This document shows positions 36,456 through 47,552 of a stretch of DNA of 64,000 bases, in pieces (positions within the stretch are counted from its first letter, which is position 1; each line of letters opens with the position of its first letter). Source of the stretch: Sceloporus undulatus (taxonomy: Eukaryota; Chordata; Lepidosauria; Squamata; Phrynosomatidae); the NCBI RefSeq assembly GCF_019175285.1, contig NC_056527.1, positions 113,491,434 through 113,555,433 of the forward strand, read 5' to 3'. The translations under genes and the position numbers were made by a program. The notes beneath the pieces were generated by a model that was not told where the DNA came from, searched no databases, and worked only from the letters and a program-made list of their open reading frames with translations.

Positions 36456-39400
36456 TCAATGTAAGACATTTAAATGACCAGCTTGATGCTTTACTCTCCT
36501 CTTGGTGAGCTGCTGCCTGCTGTTCAGCTCTGGCTTGAGCAGAATAATGTAACATTTGAAGGGAAAGATAAAACAGAGCAACCCAGCACTGGAGACTAAG
36601 ATAGCGAAGATCTGCACAGCTACCATGCCTGTCCCCTTTGTACTCAGATAAGTGGGAACAAAGGACAGCCAAACACTGCAAAAGAGCAACATGCTAAATG
36701 TGATAAACTTGGCTTCATTAAAGATGTCTGGCAATTTCCTGGCTAGGAAAGCCACAGTGAAGCTGATGATGGACAGAAATCCCATGTAGCCCAGGACAAG
36801 ATAAAACATGATGGAAGAGCCTTCATTACATTGCATAATGATTTCTTCAGTAACTGATTTCATGTCTAAAAATGGGAATGGGGGGAAAGTTCCAATCCAG
36901 ATGGCACAAATGCCCACTTGAATGAAGGAGCAAGATACGACAATTGAGCTTGCCACTCGTTTCTTCACCCACTTTTTCATCTTGGAACTGGGCTTGGTAG
37001 CCATGAAAGCTAAAATCACAGTGAAGGTTTTGGCTAACACAGAAGAAACAGCCACAGTGAAGCTGATAGCAGAAACTGGTTGTCGGAAAAGGCATGTGAA
37101 TTTCCCAGCCGGGCCAAGGAACAGGAAAGAAGAGAGAAAGGAGAACAAGAGGGAGACAAGGAGAGTGTAAGTGATCTCCCTGTTGTTGGCTTTGACTATG
37201 AGAGTGTCATTGTGTAGAACAAAAATTCCAAGAACCAAAACGGTGATCAGTGCTAAGAAAATGGCGACTGAAGTAAAAATCTTCCCTAATGTTTCTTCAA
37301 AGGAGAGAAAGGTTATACGTTTATGGATACAATGATCCTGGTTCCTGCTTGGATATTGATCATCTGGGCACTGGAAGCACTCACCTTTGTCTGAGAAAGA
37401 AAGAAAGAAAGAAAGAAAGAAAGTCAATTATGGTGATGAGTCATGTGGAAAACGAGGCCAAGTTCCAAGGCTATTTTTATGTTGAGAGCTATTTCTTCTA
37501 TTGACTACCTTCTTATTGTTTTCATCCAACACTGGAGTCACTGGGTAACCTTGGGTGAGTCACTCTCAGCCCCAGAAAACTCTGTGAGAGGCTCACCATA
37601 AGCTGGAAATGACTTGAAGACACACAACAACACAACCAACATTTTATTAGCAACCTTTCCTGTCAACAATAACGTATTTGATTAGGATGTATATTTGATT
37701 ATTGATGCTCATACATTTTGGTGAAGATTATGTTTCTAAACTGGGGAGCTGGCAAAATGACTGATGCCCTTCAGGACTGATGCATAAGAGGACCAATGCA
37801 CATCAGTGTCATTATGCTTTGGGACACCAGGTAGGGAGTGCCAATGGGCACTTATACAGCCCAATGCACACGATCAGGACACTCTTTCTGGTGTCTTTAC
37901 AATTCACTAACATGGTTTTTTAGAGCCTGGATATTTACTGGGGTTTGGTTCCAGGAATATTCCCCCCGCCATGAATACCAAAATCCATGGATGATCAGGT
38001 CCCATTATATACAATGGGGTAGTAAAATGATGTCCCTTATATGGCAAAATCATGTTTAACTTTCTGAAATGATTTTTTAAAAAATATTATCAAGTTGTGG
38101 ATGGTTGAATCTGTGGATGCAGAATACATGGCTATGGAAAGCCAACTGTATAGGTAAAGTTGTGTACCATAGACTATGATATAATTTGGAATTATTGTAA
38201 GTGATCGGAATGATAACTGCGAATGCCTGACATTTACTTGGTGGTTATGTTCATTTCAAAGACTGAAATATATATATAAAATCATCTACATTATTCTAGT
38301 GGTTTTACCTACCTGTTTGGTTGGAAATCTTCCCTTCTGGACAGGGAATGCAATCATAGCAGCAAAATTTATCCCCTTCCCTCTTACTCTTCTGATAACC
38401 AGGAATGCAGGAGATACTGCAGACTGAAAGAGGAGGGATCTGCCCATAAAGATGAGGAATGTTTAGTGTGGGCAAAATTGGGAAACATTCTTTGATTATA
38501 ATGTGATGTACAAATAAAAAAGAGACACAGAGGAGTGCAAAATCTGATACATGACATAATTTTCCAAACTCTTTTCCCATGTGGCAAGCATGGCTAAACG
38601 TTGGACCACATTCCTCTTATAGCTAACAATTTTTGTGTACATGACAGTCTTAACAAGAATAAGAAAAAGTATAATAAATATTTGTTACAGGTTGAGTCTC
38701 CCTTAGCCAAAAAGATTGGGACCAGAAGTGTTTGGGATTTTGGAATACCCGTATTTTCATATATGTACATAAAGAAGTATCCTGAAGATGAGACCGAAGT
38801 TTAATTAAATAAACAGTGTAATAAAATATTACACTGAAGGTAATATTTTATAACATTTTATAATATTTTTTAACATTTATCTGAAGATGCCAGCCACAGA
38901 TGCTGGTGAAACGTCAGGAAGAAACTCTGCTAGAACATGGCTACATAGTACAAAAAACCCACAAAAAAAACATTTTTAATAAATTTGTGCATGAAGCAAA
39001 CTTTGTGTACATCGAATAACGAGAAATCTAAGGTGCCCCTATCTCAGCCACCCATGAAAAATGTTTTGGTTTATGGAATATTTGGGATTTCAGAATTCTG
39101 GATAAGGGAGACTCAAGCTCCATGTCAGATATTGTTTCAGTTTCATTATGTGATACTTTAACTTTAAACCCCTTGTTAGATTCTGAATAGATTCTGGCTG
39201 AACAGAAGGATGGACAAATAATTAGATAGACTACATAATGGATCTTCTCTTTTTAGTTTTTGAGTATTAGGGCAGGTTACAGACCGCTCATATGGGGCAG
39301 CGTGCACCCGCCCCTTTCCCCAATGTATCGGGGCCTCAGCTGCCAGACCGGCAGCCTCCGAGGCCCCGATCCGCTGCTTTCCAGGCTCCGGGGAAGCTGC

Positions 39401-40215
39401 AAAAGGCCGCTTCCTCACGGCCTGGAAAGGGGTGTCCTTGGAGCTTCAAGCCCCAAGGATACCCAGCGATGGCGGGAGGAGGAGAAAGGGGCCACTTGGC
39501 CCCTTTCTCCTCTGCGTCGCTGGTGCAGCTGTCTGAAGGCTGTGCCCAGCGACGCAAACCCAGAGGAGCTCCGAAATGGAGCTCCTTCTGGGGACACGGA
39601 AAAGGGCGCCCTAGGCGCCCTGGCATGGCCCCAATACGTCACAACTGCAGCACCTCGTTTGGAGGCGGCGCAGTCGTGACGTAGTGATGGTGGCAGCCGT
39701 GTGGAACGGCCGCCGCCATTTTCTATGCACAGAGCGCGTACTAGGGTTAGGGGGCTGCGGAAGCACCGCCCCTTCCTAACCCTAGTATGCGCTAGTCACG
39801 TACTTTCTGGCGGTCTGTAACGAGCCAATGCTAGTATCCTTAGACACATGCACACAACCACCATCAACTAATCATCCAGGATCTCTTTAATTCACAAAGA
39901 TTACATCCAGTTCTATTTCTTAGATCACCCTTATTTATCATTATTTGCCCACTAAAAATAGCCTGGAATCCACACCTGGTTAAAGCTTCTATGCCAAGTG
40001 ATCCTGTTGACATTAATGACAAATCCTCCCCCTTCAGGAACAAGTGGATCTATGTGCCCAACCTTCACATTAAGAAAAGTGCTGTTTGGAAATGTAACCA
40101 TGTTCAGTATGTCAAATCCAGATATAATTTCCCTTTTATTATCAAAATACACTCTTTCTCCAGCAGAGTTGTTAAAGACAATACCTTGAAGAAAAGGGTG
40201 TAGCTATTTAAAAAA

Positions 40216-40248
<33 letters not shown>

Positions 40249-43200
40249 AAATAAATGACTAATTCATATTGACTTACTTCAGTAAACATCTGTAACTTTG
40301 TGGCTGGCTACTTACTCATATATATGCAACAAATGGAATAAATGAACTGTTTTTATTTTGAGTAACCTTGGATTTTGCCAATGTAATAATAGCCATATAA
40401 GGTCTAATATGCATTGCAGAAAACACATTTTCACAAAGTTTAAACCATCATAGCTTAATGCTATGGGATTCTGGGATTTGTAGTTTTGTAAGGCATCAGA
40501 GCTCTTTGACAGATAAGGCTAAATATCTTATAAAACTATAAAGCCCCGAATTCCATAACATTGAGTCATGGCAGTTAAAGTAGTCTCAAACTGCATTAAT
40601 TCTGCAGTGTAGTTAAGAGATAAGGCTCTTGCAGCACAAAAAGGATAAAGGGAAGGGAGGAGGGGGGGAGGAGAAATGTAGAAAAAATTTTAAGACTGCT
40701 TTTTATTATAGCATAAGCTTTTGTGGATAAGTAATGAGTTTATATCCACAAAATATCATGCTAAAATAAAAAGCATTTAGTTTAAAGGTGCTGCTACATT
40801 CCTTCTCCCCACCTCCACCTCCCTTCCTCCTTTTTATCTTGGATTCTACCATTAGCTTTATCTACTGTATATACTCAACTATAATTCGACCTCATGTATA
40901 AGTCGAGGCCAGGTTTTGGAAGCAAAATTATGGATTTTGATACGACCCTTGGATAACAAACAAACAAACAAGCTTCATTTATAGACCACTTCATACCGCC
41001 TAAGCAGTGTCTAAGTGGTTTACAACTGTAAGCTAATTTGCCCCCAACAATCTGGGTATTCATTTTAGCTACCTTGAAAGGATGCAAGCCTGAGTCAAGC
41101 TTGAGCCCTTTTTCTGGTCTTGAACTTGCACCCTTGTGGTTTTGAGTGAGTGGCTGCAATATAGGCATTTAACTACTGCACCACCAGGGCTCCTAAGTTG
41201 AGGGTAAAACTTAGGGGCATGTAACAAAGGATCTAAATGCTGAAGCAAAGGAAAACAATGCCAAAGAACCTGCAAAATGATGGCAGGCATAACTGTTTTA
41301 ACTCATACTAAAGGCAGGATGGAAAAGAGAGTAGAGGGAGGTCAGTGCTTCTAGAACAGATTGCACTCTTGCCTTATACCAGGGGATCGTTCCCTTTTTA
41401 ATAAGTTAAAGTCTAATGTTTACATTTGACCCATGGATAAGTCGACCTGGGATTTTTGGGTCAATTTTTTGACTAAAATTTATAGACTTGTACATGAGTA
41501 TATACAGTAGTTTCACTTCAAAATAGTCATCCCTCAAAAATTGGATTTCCATTGCAGGGAAAGGGGAATTTTCTGATCCCCATTTTGTAGATTGCAAGGC
41601 AAGATCAATGTATCCTTTGCACCTTTGTCTGTGACATTATTTGCAAGTAATTCAGGATGAGGGACTAGATGAGGTGGACATTTTTTTTAGTAATTATGGA
41701 AATAAATGTATTTCATTTCTGAGCCATTACCTGCCAAGGCTGCAAATATTGAAGATCACTCTTGTTACCATCAATCATTGCTCTGCGATTCAGCCTAGAT
41801 GCGTACAAGGCCTGTACAGCAAGTGCCAAAACATAGACAGCATTATAAATGCCATAGCTTAACCCAGTCATGCGCATCTCAAAAAGAGGTGGAATGAGGC
41901 TCTCCAACCTCTCCTCCCCTGTGCATGTTCCAGAAACTTTGTATGAAATCCTGGGATCTGGAAGGGAACAGTCAAATGCTTGCTCCCAGAATTCCTTGAA
42001 TAAATCATCTGCTGCTGTCCAACCAGGTTTTAAGGTCTGAAGAAATGTCTGGAACTCTGGAGGCTCAGCTGAATGAATATGGAAGGAAAGAGCCCCGTTG
42101 AACATTTGCAAATTGTCATGCCGGTTAATGCTTTCTAAAATAAAATCAGCCTCAGCAATTGTAATCCACACCTTTCCAATCAATGCACTGTTTGTATCTG
42201 CAAGAGCTCCTTGAGTAATATGAACATACACCCAAAGAATGGCACCAGTTTTACCATAAATGACAAAAATCCTGGATTTTGAAAACTTGAATATATGATA
42301 CAGCTTATGGATTAAATTATTCCATCCATTTCGGTCATCAATATGTTTTTGGCTTGGAATTTGTATTGTGAAATCTGAACATATTCCGCTCTGTGAAAGC
42401 AATGCCTCCATTTTTCCCCCTCCACGGTCATCATCCATTACAAAAAGCCCCACCCATGTCCACCCAAAGTGCTTAAGCAAACTAATAATCCCATTATCCT
42501 GAAGGTCTGCGTTGGGTGCCATGTGATAAAAGGAGTGGAGTTGCACCATCTCAGCCTTTAGTAGGGAAAATGAGCCATATGCGAGCTGGAAAAATTTGGA
42601 AGAAGTATTTGAAAATACATTTCCTTTTACAGTCTGCCCTTCCTTTACGCGGGGGATCCATTCCAGACCCCCCTCCCATGTAAAGGGAATTCCACCTATG
42701 CTCGAGTCCCATTTAAATGAATGGGGCTGGTGCACACGGCAGCATGGCAGCAAGAGCGCACCATGGGCGTGTGCCCCATTATTCCTAATGGGATGCGCTG
42801 CCTCTTCTCTCGGTGTGGCTTTCAGAGTATGCTGAAAGCCATGTAAAGCACACCCACATATTTCTCATTGATTAGAAGATAAGAAATTTAATAAAACTTT
42901 TCAAATTTGTTCAGCTGTGAGTTTCAAGAGAAAAGGTGCACTGCATTTAAGGATCTTACCTGTGGAATCTTGTAGATACTTAAGATGGTTGTCATGCGGA
43001 ATGTAGTCTTAGAGTCAAGCGCCCCAATGATGGCTAATGGTTTTTTATGGCTTTGACAGACATAATTGAGAACGAAGCTATATGATTTGAAGAGGAGTTC
43101 AAAAGTGGTACGATACGTCATCTGAGCATCATTGTAGCTGTCATAGATATGGAATCCAAGGGTGACATTTGGTAAGATGCTGGGATTCTCATTGATCTCC

Positions 43201-45220
43201 TTTACAGCAAAAACCAAGGACAGGACATGCTGGTAGTACTTTGTCATCACCCTGTAAATAGAGTTCCACATACTTTTCTCAGAGAATTTGACATCAAAGT
43301 TGTTTTGAAGTAATACCAGTCTTTTCACTATTTTAGCTGTTTAACTGTAACTGTAAGGCAATCTTGATCTCAAAGGAAGTATATTTGTGTTGCTAATGGA
43401 GTTTAAATTTTATTTCCTGGACTTGATGACTCTGTCCTCCAGAACCTCTATGGCCAGAAGAGGCCTGCCTGGCTGGATATCCCTCCATACCATCTTAATT
43501 GAGAACAAAATCACAACAAAAACAACATCTTGACAAAATCTAGGCCTGTGACTTTAATATCGTCATAATTCCTTTCTATCTCATGTATGGTATTTAACTG
43601 CTTTGCCTGATGAAAATGCCAATAGAGCTTTGAAAGCGTGTAACATATATTTTGTGCATTTTGGTGAATCTAATGAAGGTATCACTGTTCTGTGGATTTT
43701 GGAAGTACTGTAAGGTTATGTGTTTATCCTAAGAGTCAAGTGAAGAACTGGAAAAGGTGTTCCTTTTGGTGGCCTGCATGCCAACCCCACCAGAACCTGG
43801 TAGTATTTTCTTTGTGTAGTAAAAAGATAATGTAATTTTTCTAAGTGCTCCTCCTCTATCTACTCTACTGTTTGCTCTCCCTCTGCTTTTTGTCCCTTCC
43901 CATCTTCTTTTTTTCCCCTCTTCAGTTTTATTCAGCCTTTGTGCAACACCCAAAGCAAAAGTAACACCAAAACCTACTAGTTTTGCACAAAAAAACTTGG
44001 CTTCTTGGTATGAAAAACTTGATTTTCAAACAACAAAAACCTCCCATATGTTTTATGCCTCCCATATGTATTACGTTCCCAGAAAAAGTACATGGGTTTT
44101 TTTGCACAAAAAGCACGTTCCTTGTTCACCTCTGACCAATTTTACACAAAATGTAGTTCTGGAAGCAAGGGGGGTTTGCATAAAAACTGCAGTTATTTGC
44201 ACCTATCTACATGATTTTTATGATTTATAAAAAACAAACAAAACAAAACAAAATGGAACAAAACATGTATTTCTAAGCAGAATAGTTTCCTAAAACGTTT
44301 GGGGGAAATTCACCAAATTCTGGGGCTCTGGGATTTCCCAAGCATTTCTGTCAAATTTCCAGAAACCATTTTTCTACTGAGATATGTATAATGGAGAATA
44401 TTGTTTCCATGCCTACTCAGCAAATTGTATCAGGGAAAATACATTGACTTCAAGGCTAATGGGAGATGCTTTCTATTTTGGGGAAATACTTATTTTGGCA
44501 GAAATCCACATGATTTTTGTACAGAGGCTTATTTTCTACCCAGAACAATCATAGCACAAAAAATGTGTTATATGCTGAAAACGTGATTTTTGCACAGGAA
44601 TTGAAAAATTGGTAGATTGGGTAAAATGTGCAAATATTTGCACAAATTAGGAACAGGTGCATTAAATATACCAATTTCAATGCTGGAGGAAAACCCAAAA
44701 TATTGCAGTTTTTATATGATAGAAGAATGGGAACAAAAGGTAGATAGGCTTTGCAGAAATTCAACCAAAAAGAAGAAGGAAGTAGAGGAGGAGGAATAGG
44801 AGGAGAGTAAGTACATGGAAGGGCATAAAACCTAACACCTATTTCTATTCCTTCCTTACAACATTTATATTTCTTGGGAGAAGATTGTCTTTTAAAATTC
44901 ACACATACACACACATTTACAAGTTGCAGGAAAAAGAAAATTGCAATTTCTTACAGGATAAGGTCAGAAAATTCTTGCCAAGGATGCTCCTTGAAAGAAA
45001 ATGCATGAAAAAAATAATTGAATTGGTGAAGAAGTGCACCGATCATGAGGTCTCCGGAGTGATACGACTCATGTGGAAGAGAAGGGAGATCAGGCAGAAG
45101 ACATTTGGTTGTGTCTACTTCACGCACCCAAAGAAGAAGCAGAAGAAGGAGCAGTAACACTAATAGTCCATCCTTCTGGCAGCAAATTCTCTCCTTAGAT
45201 GAAAACTCTTTTGTATCCAT
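36456..45220 (-). CDS. V2R-E: complete vomeronasal type-2 receptor
   Basis: Six exons on the minus strand: 1 (45220-44955), 2 (43251-42960), 3 (42585-41731), 4 (40203-39976), 5 (38439-38313), 6 (37390-36456). Together 2703 bp, 900 aa, open frame. The start MDTKEF aligns with the other copies; a further ATG lies 9 bp upstream. It is the most divergent of the four: exon 3 is 6 bp longer, the ligand domain reads NADLQDNGI where the others have NEDPQYMGI, exon 5 has SVCSISC, and the helix 1-2 region has [16 protein letters not shown]. The 7TM exon has the full loop 2 ([12 protein letters not shown]) and ends RQQLTKRRV plus a short extra tail. The splice acceptors of exons 4 and 6 are built from TTTC microsatellites. 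It is the last V2R before the IGHV array, whose first relic starts about 0.7 kb upstream of this start codon. Confidence 0.93.
37394..37423 (-). repeat. TTTC microsatellite at V2R-E exon 6 acceptor
   Basis: About seven TTTC units on the minus strand, immediately followed by TCTCAG and exon 6. Confidence 0.9.
37530..37634 (+). repeat. SINE 3' half
   Basis: CACTGGGTAACCTTGGGTGA to CACACAACAACACAACC; the head is missing. In intron 5 of V2R-E. Confidence 0.65.
37925..38155 (+). mobile_element. Tigger2-like MITE copy, nearly full length
   Basis: GGGGTTTGGTTCCAGGAATA, AATACCAAAATCCATGGATG, GGATGGTTGAATCTGTGGAT and the end GGAAAGCCAACTGTA. In intron 5 of V2R-E. Confidence 0.6.
38692..39117. mobile_element. 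MITE split by a Penelope-like scrap
   Basis: Left end GGTTGAGTCTCCCTTAGCCA and right end GGATAAGGGAGACTCAAGCT are inverted repeats; inside are GGACCAGAAGTGTTTGGGAT and TATTTGGGATTTCAGAATTC. About 38876-38975 belongs to a different repeat inserted in the middle. Confidence 0.6.
38876..38975 (+). repeat. Penelope-like retroelement scrap with hammerhead-like core
   Basis: CTGAAGA (38881-38887), a potential stem GCCAGC...GCTGG with a 7-nt loop, then GAAAC and GTC (38908-38915). This is the order of a type I hammerhead ribozyme as known from Penelope-like elements. The rest of the scrap ends ACATGGCTACATAGTACAAA and AACCCACAAAAAA. Short and non-coding. Confidence 0.5.
39270..39827. mobile_element. 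GC-rich element with short TIRs
   Basis: The left end GGCAGGTTACAGACCGC (39271-39287) matches the inverted right end GCGGTCTGTAACGAGCC (39810-39826) with two mismatches. Inside, a CCCCGATnCGCTG-type palindrome and long GC-rich open frames have no domain content. In intron 4 of V2R-E. Confidence 0.6.
40215..40251 (-). repeat. TTTC microsatellite at V2R-E exon 4 acceptor
   Basis: About eight TTTC units on the minus strand, followed by CTTCTTTTTTAAATAG and exon 4. Confidence 0.9.
40410..40616. mobile_element. Family M MITE
   Basis: GCATTGCAGAAAACACATTT to GCATTAATTCTGCAGTGTAG. Intron 3 of V2R-E. Confidence 0.65.
40862..41510. mobile_element. MITE with a nested insertion
   Basis: Left end CTACTGTATATACTCAACTA, right end TGAGTATATACAGTAG, with internal inverted GTATAAGTCGA and GATAAGTCGACC blocks. 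A second repeat, about 40955-41196, starts with an ACAAACAAACAAAC run, contains AGCAGTGTCTAAGTGGTTTA and ends CCACCAGGGCTCCT. It interrupts the first repeat. In intron 3 of V2R-E. Confidence 0.65.
42632..42850. mobile_element. Tigger/pogo-like MITE fragment
   Basis: CAGTCTGCCCTTCCTTTACG, GGGGGATCCATTCCAGACCC, then CCCATTTAAATGAATGGGG. It starts only about 45 bp upstream of V2R-E exon 3, in intron 2. Confidence 0.5.
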
Positions 45221-45234
45221 CCACAGCATCTACC

Positions 45235-45620
45235 TGATTCAGAAAGTCTCCTTTGGCATGCCTCAATTTTTTATCACTGTACCTGAATGGGCAAGACACA
45301 TTCTCATGCTCTATGACAGTAGCCTTAGTAAATCCGTTTCATACAAATCCAGCAGCAACTACCAAATACACTCACAAAGTGTGACATATGCAATGGGAAG
45401 AGAAATGGGCAGAGATTTGAATAATGCAGCCGTCTCTGCCTTTTGCTTCGTCTCATCCATAAAGGCCATATGTGCAGAAGTTTAGGTAACCACTTATACA
45501 ATTTTGTCTTGTTTTCTAGCGTTTGGGGAATCCCCCCCCCCCCAATCCACTGAATTGTTCTCTGGGGAACAGAAATTACAGAGTGTTAGATAATGCTAGT
45601 ACAGATAATTATTTCTCCAC
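45235..45620 (-). promoter_or_regulatory. Upstream module of V2R-E, more diverged
   Basis: The distal block (45545-45620, with ATTATCTAACACTCTGTAAT and CCCCAGAGAACAATTC when read toward the gene) and the proximal GAATCAGGTAGATG match the V2R-B and V2R-C modules. The middle is poorly conserved, and a run of C lies at 45533-45542. Confidence 0.4.
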
Positions 45621-45904
45621 CTGTCCGCCCCTGCAAGGCATGCTGGGGTGCAGCTGGGCCTGTGGGACCTGGCAGAGCAGTGCAATTGCCCCGGCAGCAA
45701 CAAGGCCGTAAGTCGGGCGGCCTCATTTCTGGTTGGAGAAGTCTGAATAGAAAAAACAATTTTGCAGAGTTTTGCAAACTAACCTAAGGATCTCTAGACC
45801 AGAACAAGGACATTTTCCTTGTTTTTTTCAAAGAACACTTATTTGTCAATTCTCAATCTGCCATGACTCCCAAAGTAATGTGCAATAATTTGTGCCTCAA
45901 AGTC

Positions 45905-46023
45905 ATTTCCGAGGGAGATTTTCTATCTACAAATGAACAGCTTGAAAGCAGAGGACACAGCTGTTTATTACTGCACTAGAGACACACATTGATGAAAAAG
46001 TATTCTGGGCAGATGTCAAAAAT
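45905..46023 (+). pseudogene. IGHV relic: 3' end of FR3 plus degenerate RSS
   Basis: Only the end of a V segment remains. The residues [20 protein letters not shown] are readable at about 45922-45984, preceded by a GRFS-like scrap with the normal intervening FR3 residues missing. It is followed by CACATTG (45985-45991) and, 24 bp later, the A-rich TCAAAAATA, a worn recombination signal. The YLQMNSL wording is of mammalian clan III (VH3) type, unlike the six V segments to the right. No leader or FR1-FR2 was seen. Confidence 0.7.
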
Positions 46024-46284
46024 ATCTTCCCTAAGATCTGAAACCAATTTGCTGGTGGTGGCACTCATGTTCCATGACTGAGCTAATGAATATAATAACT
46101 GCATTATATAAAACTCAGTTCGAAGAGAAAACAAAGGAGAAGTTATATCACAGGAAACAGATGTTTTGTGGACTCTTTTCTGCTTTGGAAGCTATCTTTG
46201 ATAGATAAAGACACTAAGAATCTAACTCTTAAAAACCATCATAGGTTTTGGAATGGAGACATGTATTTCCTATCCATGTTCCTG

Positions 46285-46422
46285 CCATCTTATGGAATAC
46301 TGACATTTGTAGAAGGCTAAAGACCTTGTAAAACTACAAATCCCAGGATTCCATAGGACAGAGCTACAGCACTTAAAGTCGTGTCAAACTGCATTATTTA
46401 TACAGTGTAGAAGTACTCTGGG
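46285..46422. mobile_element. Family M MITE, partial
   Basis: AACTACAAATCCCAGGATTC to GCATTATTTATACAGTGTAG. Between the IGHV relic and IGHV-1. Confidence 0.62.
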
Positions 46423-46920
46423 GGGCCATGTCCTAGAAAAGTATATAACCACATTCAATGTCCTTCATCATTACTTTTCTTGTGACACTGAATGAACAAA
46501 AATACAGCAAAAACAGATCGAGTTACCAGTAGGATAAATATGGCAAAAATTATAATTTCACCTATAAATTATAATTTCATGTATCTGTAAGGTAGGCTAA
46601 TTTCAAATGGAGGTGTTTTGAAAGGTAATAAAATCATGTAATAAAAATCATAATGCTTCATAACCATATGACACTGTGTGTGTGTGTGCCTCTCTGTGTT
46701 TTAAGATTATATTAGCTACATCAGTTTGACTGCTGCTTTCAGAAGGAACAAAGGAAACAACCAGTTGTGATGATAGCATTTTACAATTCTGCTCTGGTTA
46801 AAGTGAGTAAGCAGATGCTGGATTTAGAGGTGGGACTGTTGCTTTTTATGGAAACAACACATCCTACAATTTTGGCTGACACCTCTTCTCATCTCTTACA
46901 TTAGAAGCACCAAGGGGATC

Positions 46921-46956
46921 ATGCAAATGAGTTTCTGGTGTGGCCCTTATAATATC
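46921..46956 (+). promoter_or_regulatory. IGHV-1 promoter: octamer and TATA-like box
   Basis: Exact octamer ATGCAAAT at 46921-46928 (Oct-1/Oct-2 site of Ig V promoters), TATAATAT at about 46949-46956, and the leader ATG 128 bp after the octamer. Confidence 0.8.
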
Positions 46957-47048
46957 AAAGCCACATTATAAGGGTTGAGTATTCAAACTCCTTGATATCA
47001 CTCAGGTTCATTTTGGGGTTTGAGAAGTCATCAATATTGTTTAAAATC

Positions 47049-47513
47049 ATGGAACTGCAGTTCTTGACAAGTTTACTTCTAATCTTCCCTGCCTGTAAGA
47101 AAAAAAAACTGTTTAAAATATACTTTAATGGGTAAAATCCAGTGGTTTCCTATTATGTTTCTTTTCTCATGTTACATTTTCCTCCTTCTATATTCATTTC
47201 CCATGTATGTGCAGATATTTCAGCTCAGGTTACCCTAACAGAGTCCGGTGGTGGTGTGAAAAATCCAGGAGAGACTCTACAACTGACCTGTACAGTGTCT
47301 GGTTTTTCTCTCACAAGTTACAGTGTACAGTGTAGCCATCAACCTCCAGGAAAGGGAGTGGGCTGCAGATATCTGGAGTAGTGCAAGCACCTCTTATAAC
47401 AGTGGCCTCCAAAATCGAGTCACCATCACAAGAGATACGTCAAAAAAACAGGTGTTCCTGCAACTGAGTGGTCTGAGACCTGATGACTCTGCCATGTATT
47501 ACTGTGTAAGATA
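47049..47513 (+). pseudogene. IGHV-1: heavy-chain V segment, frameshifted
   Basis: Leader exon 47049-47094 (MELQFLTSLLLIFPA) and V exon 47215-47513, spliced in phase 1 (T|AT). The V exon encodes [19 protein letters not shown], the first Cys in [14 protein letters not shown], and, after the break, NRVTITRDTSKKQVFLQLSG and the second Cys in AMYYCVR. Compared with its neighbours it lacks about 5 bp in FR2 near 47357 (the LEW of GKGLEW), which shifts the frame. The invariant FR2 Trp is replaced by Cys. It cannot encode a normal V domain. Promoter and recombination signal are still present. Confidence 0.85.
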
Positions 47514-47552
47514 CACACTGAGCCAATCTTTCTCAGAAATAGCACAAAACAT
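47514..47552 (+). promoter_or_regulatory. IGHV-1 recombination signal (23-RSS)
   Basis: Heptamer CACACTG at 47514-47520, 23-bp spacer, nonamer ACAAAACAT at 47544-47552. Confidence 0.8.

Noticed and set aside
39260-39684. Two long + strand open frames and minus-strand counterparts
   Set aside because: Same reason: CpG-rich transposon core at 39270-39827, no recognisable protein family.
43729-44230. Short open frames near V2R-E intron 1
   Set aside because: No domain, no splice support and low complexity; part of the intron.
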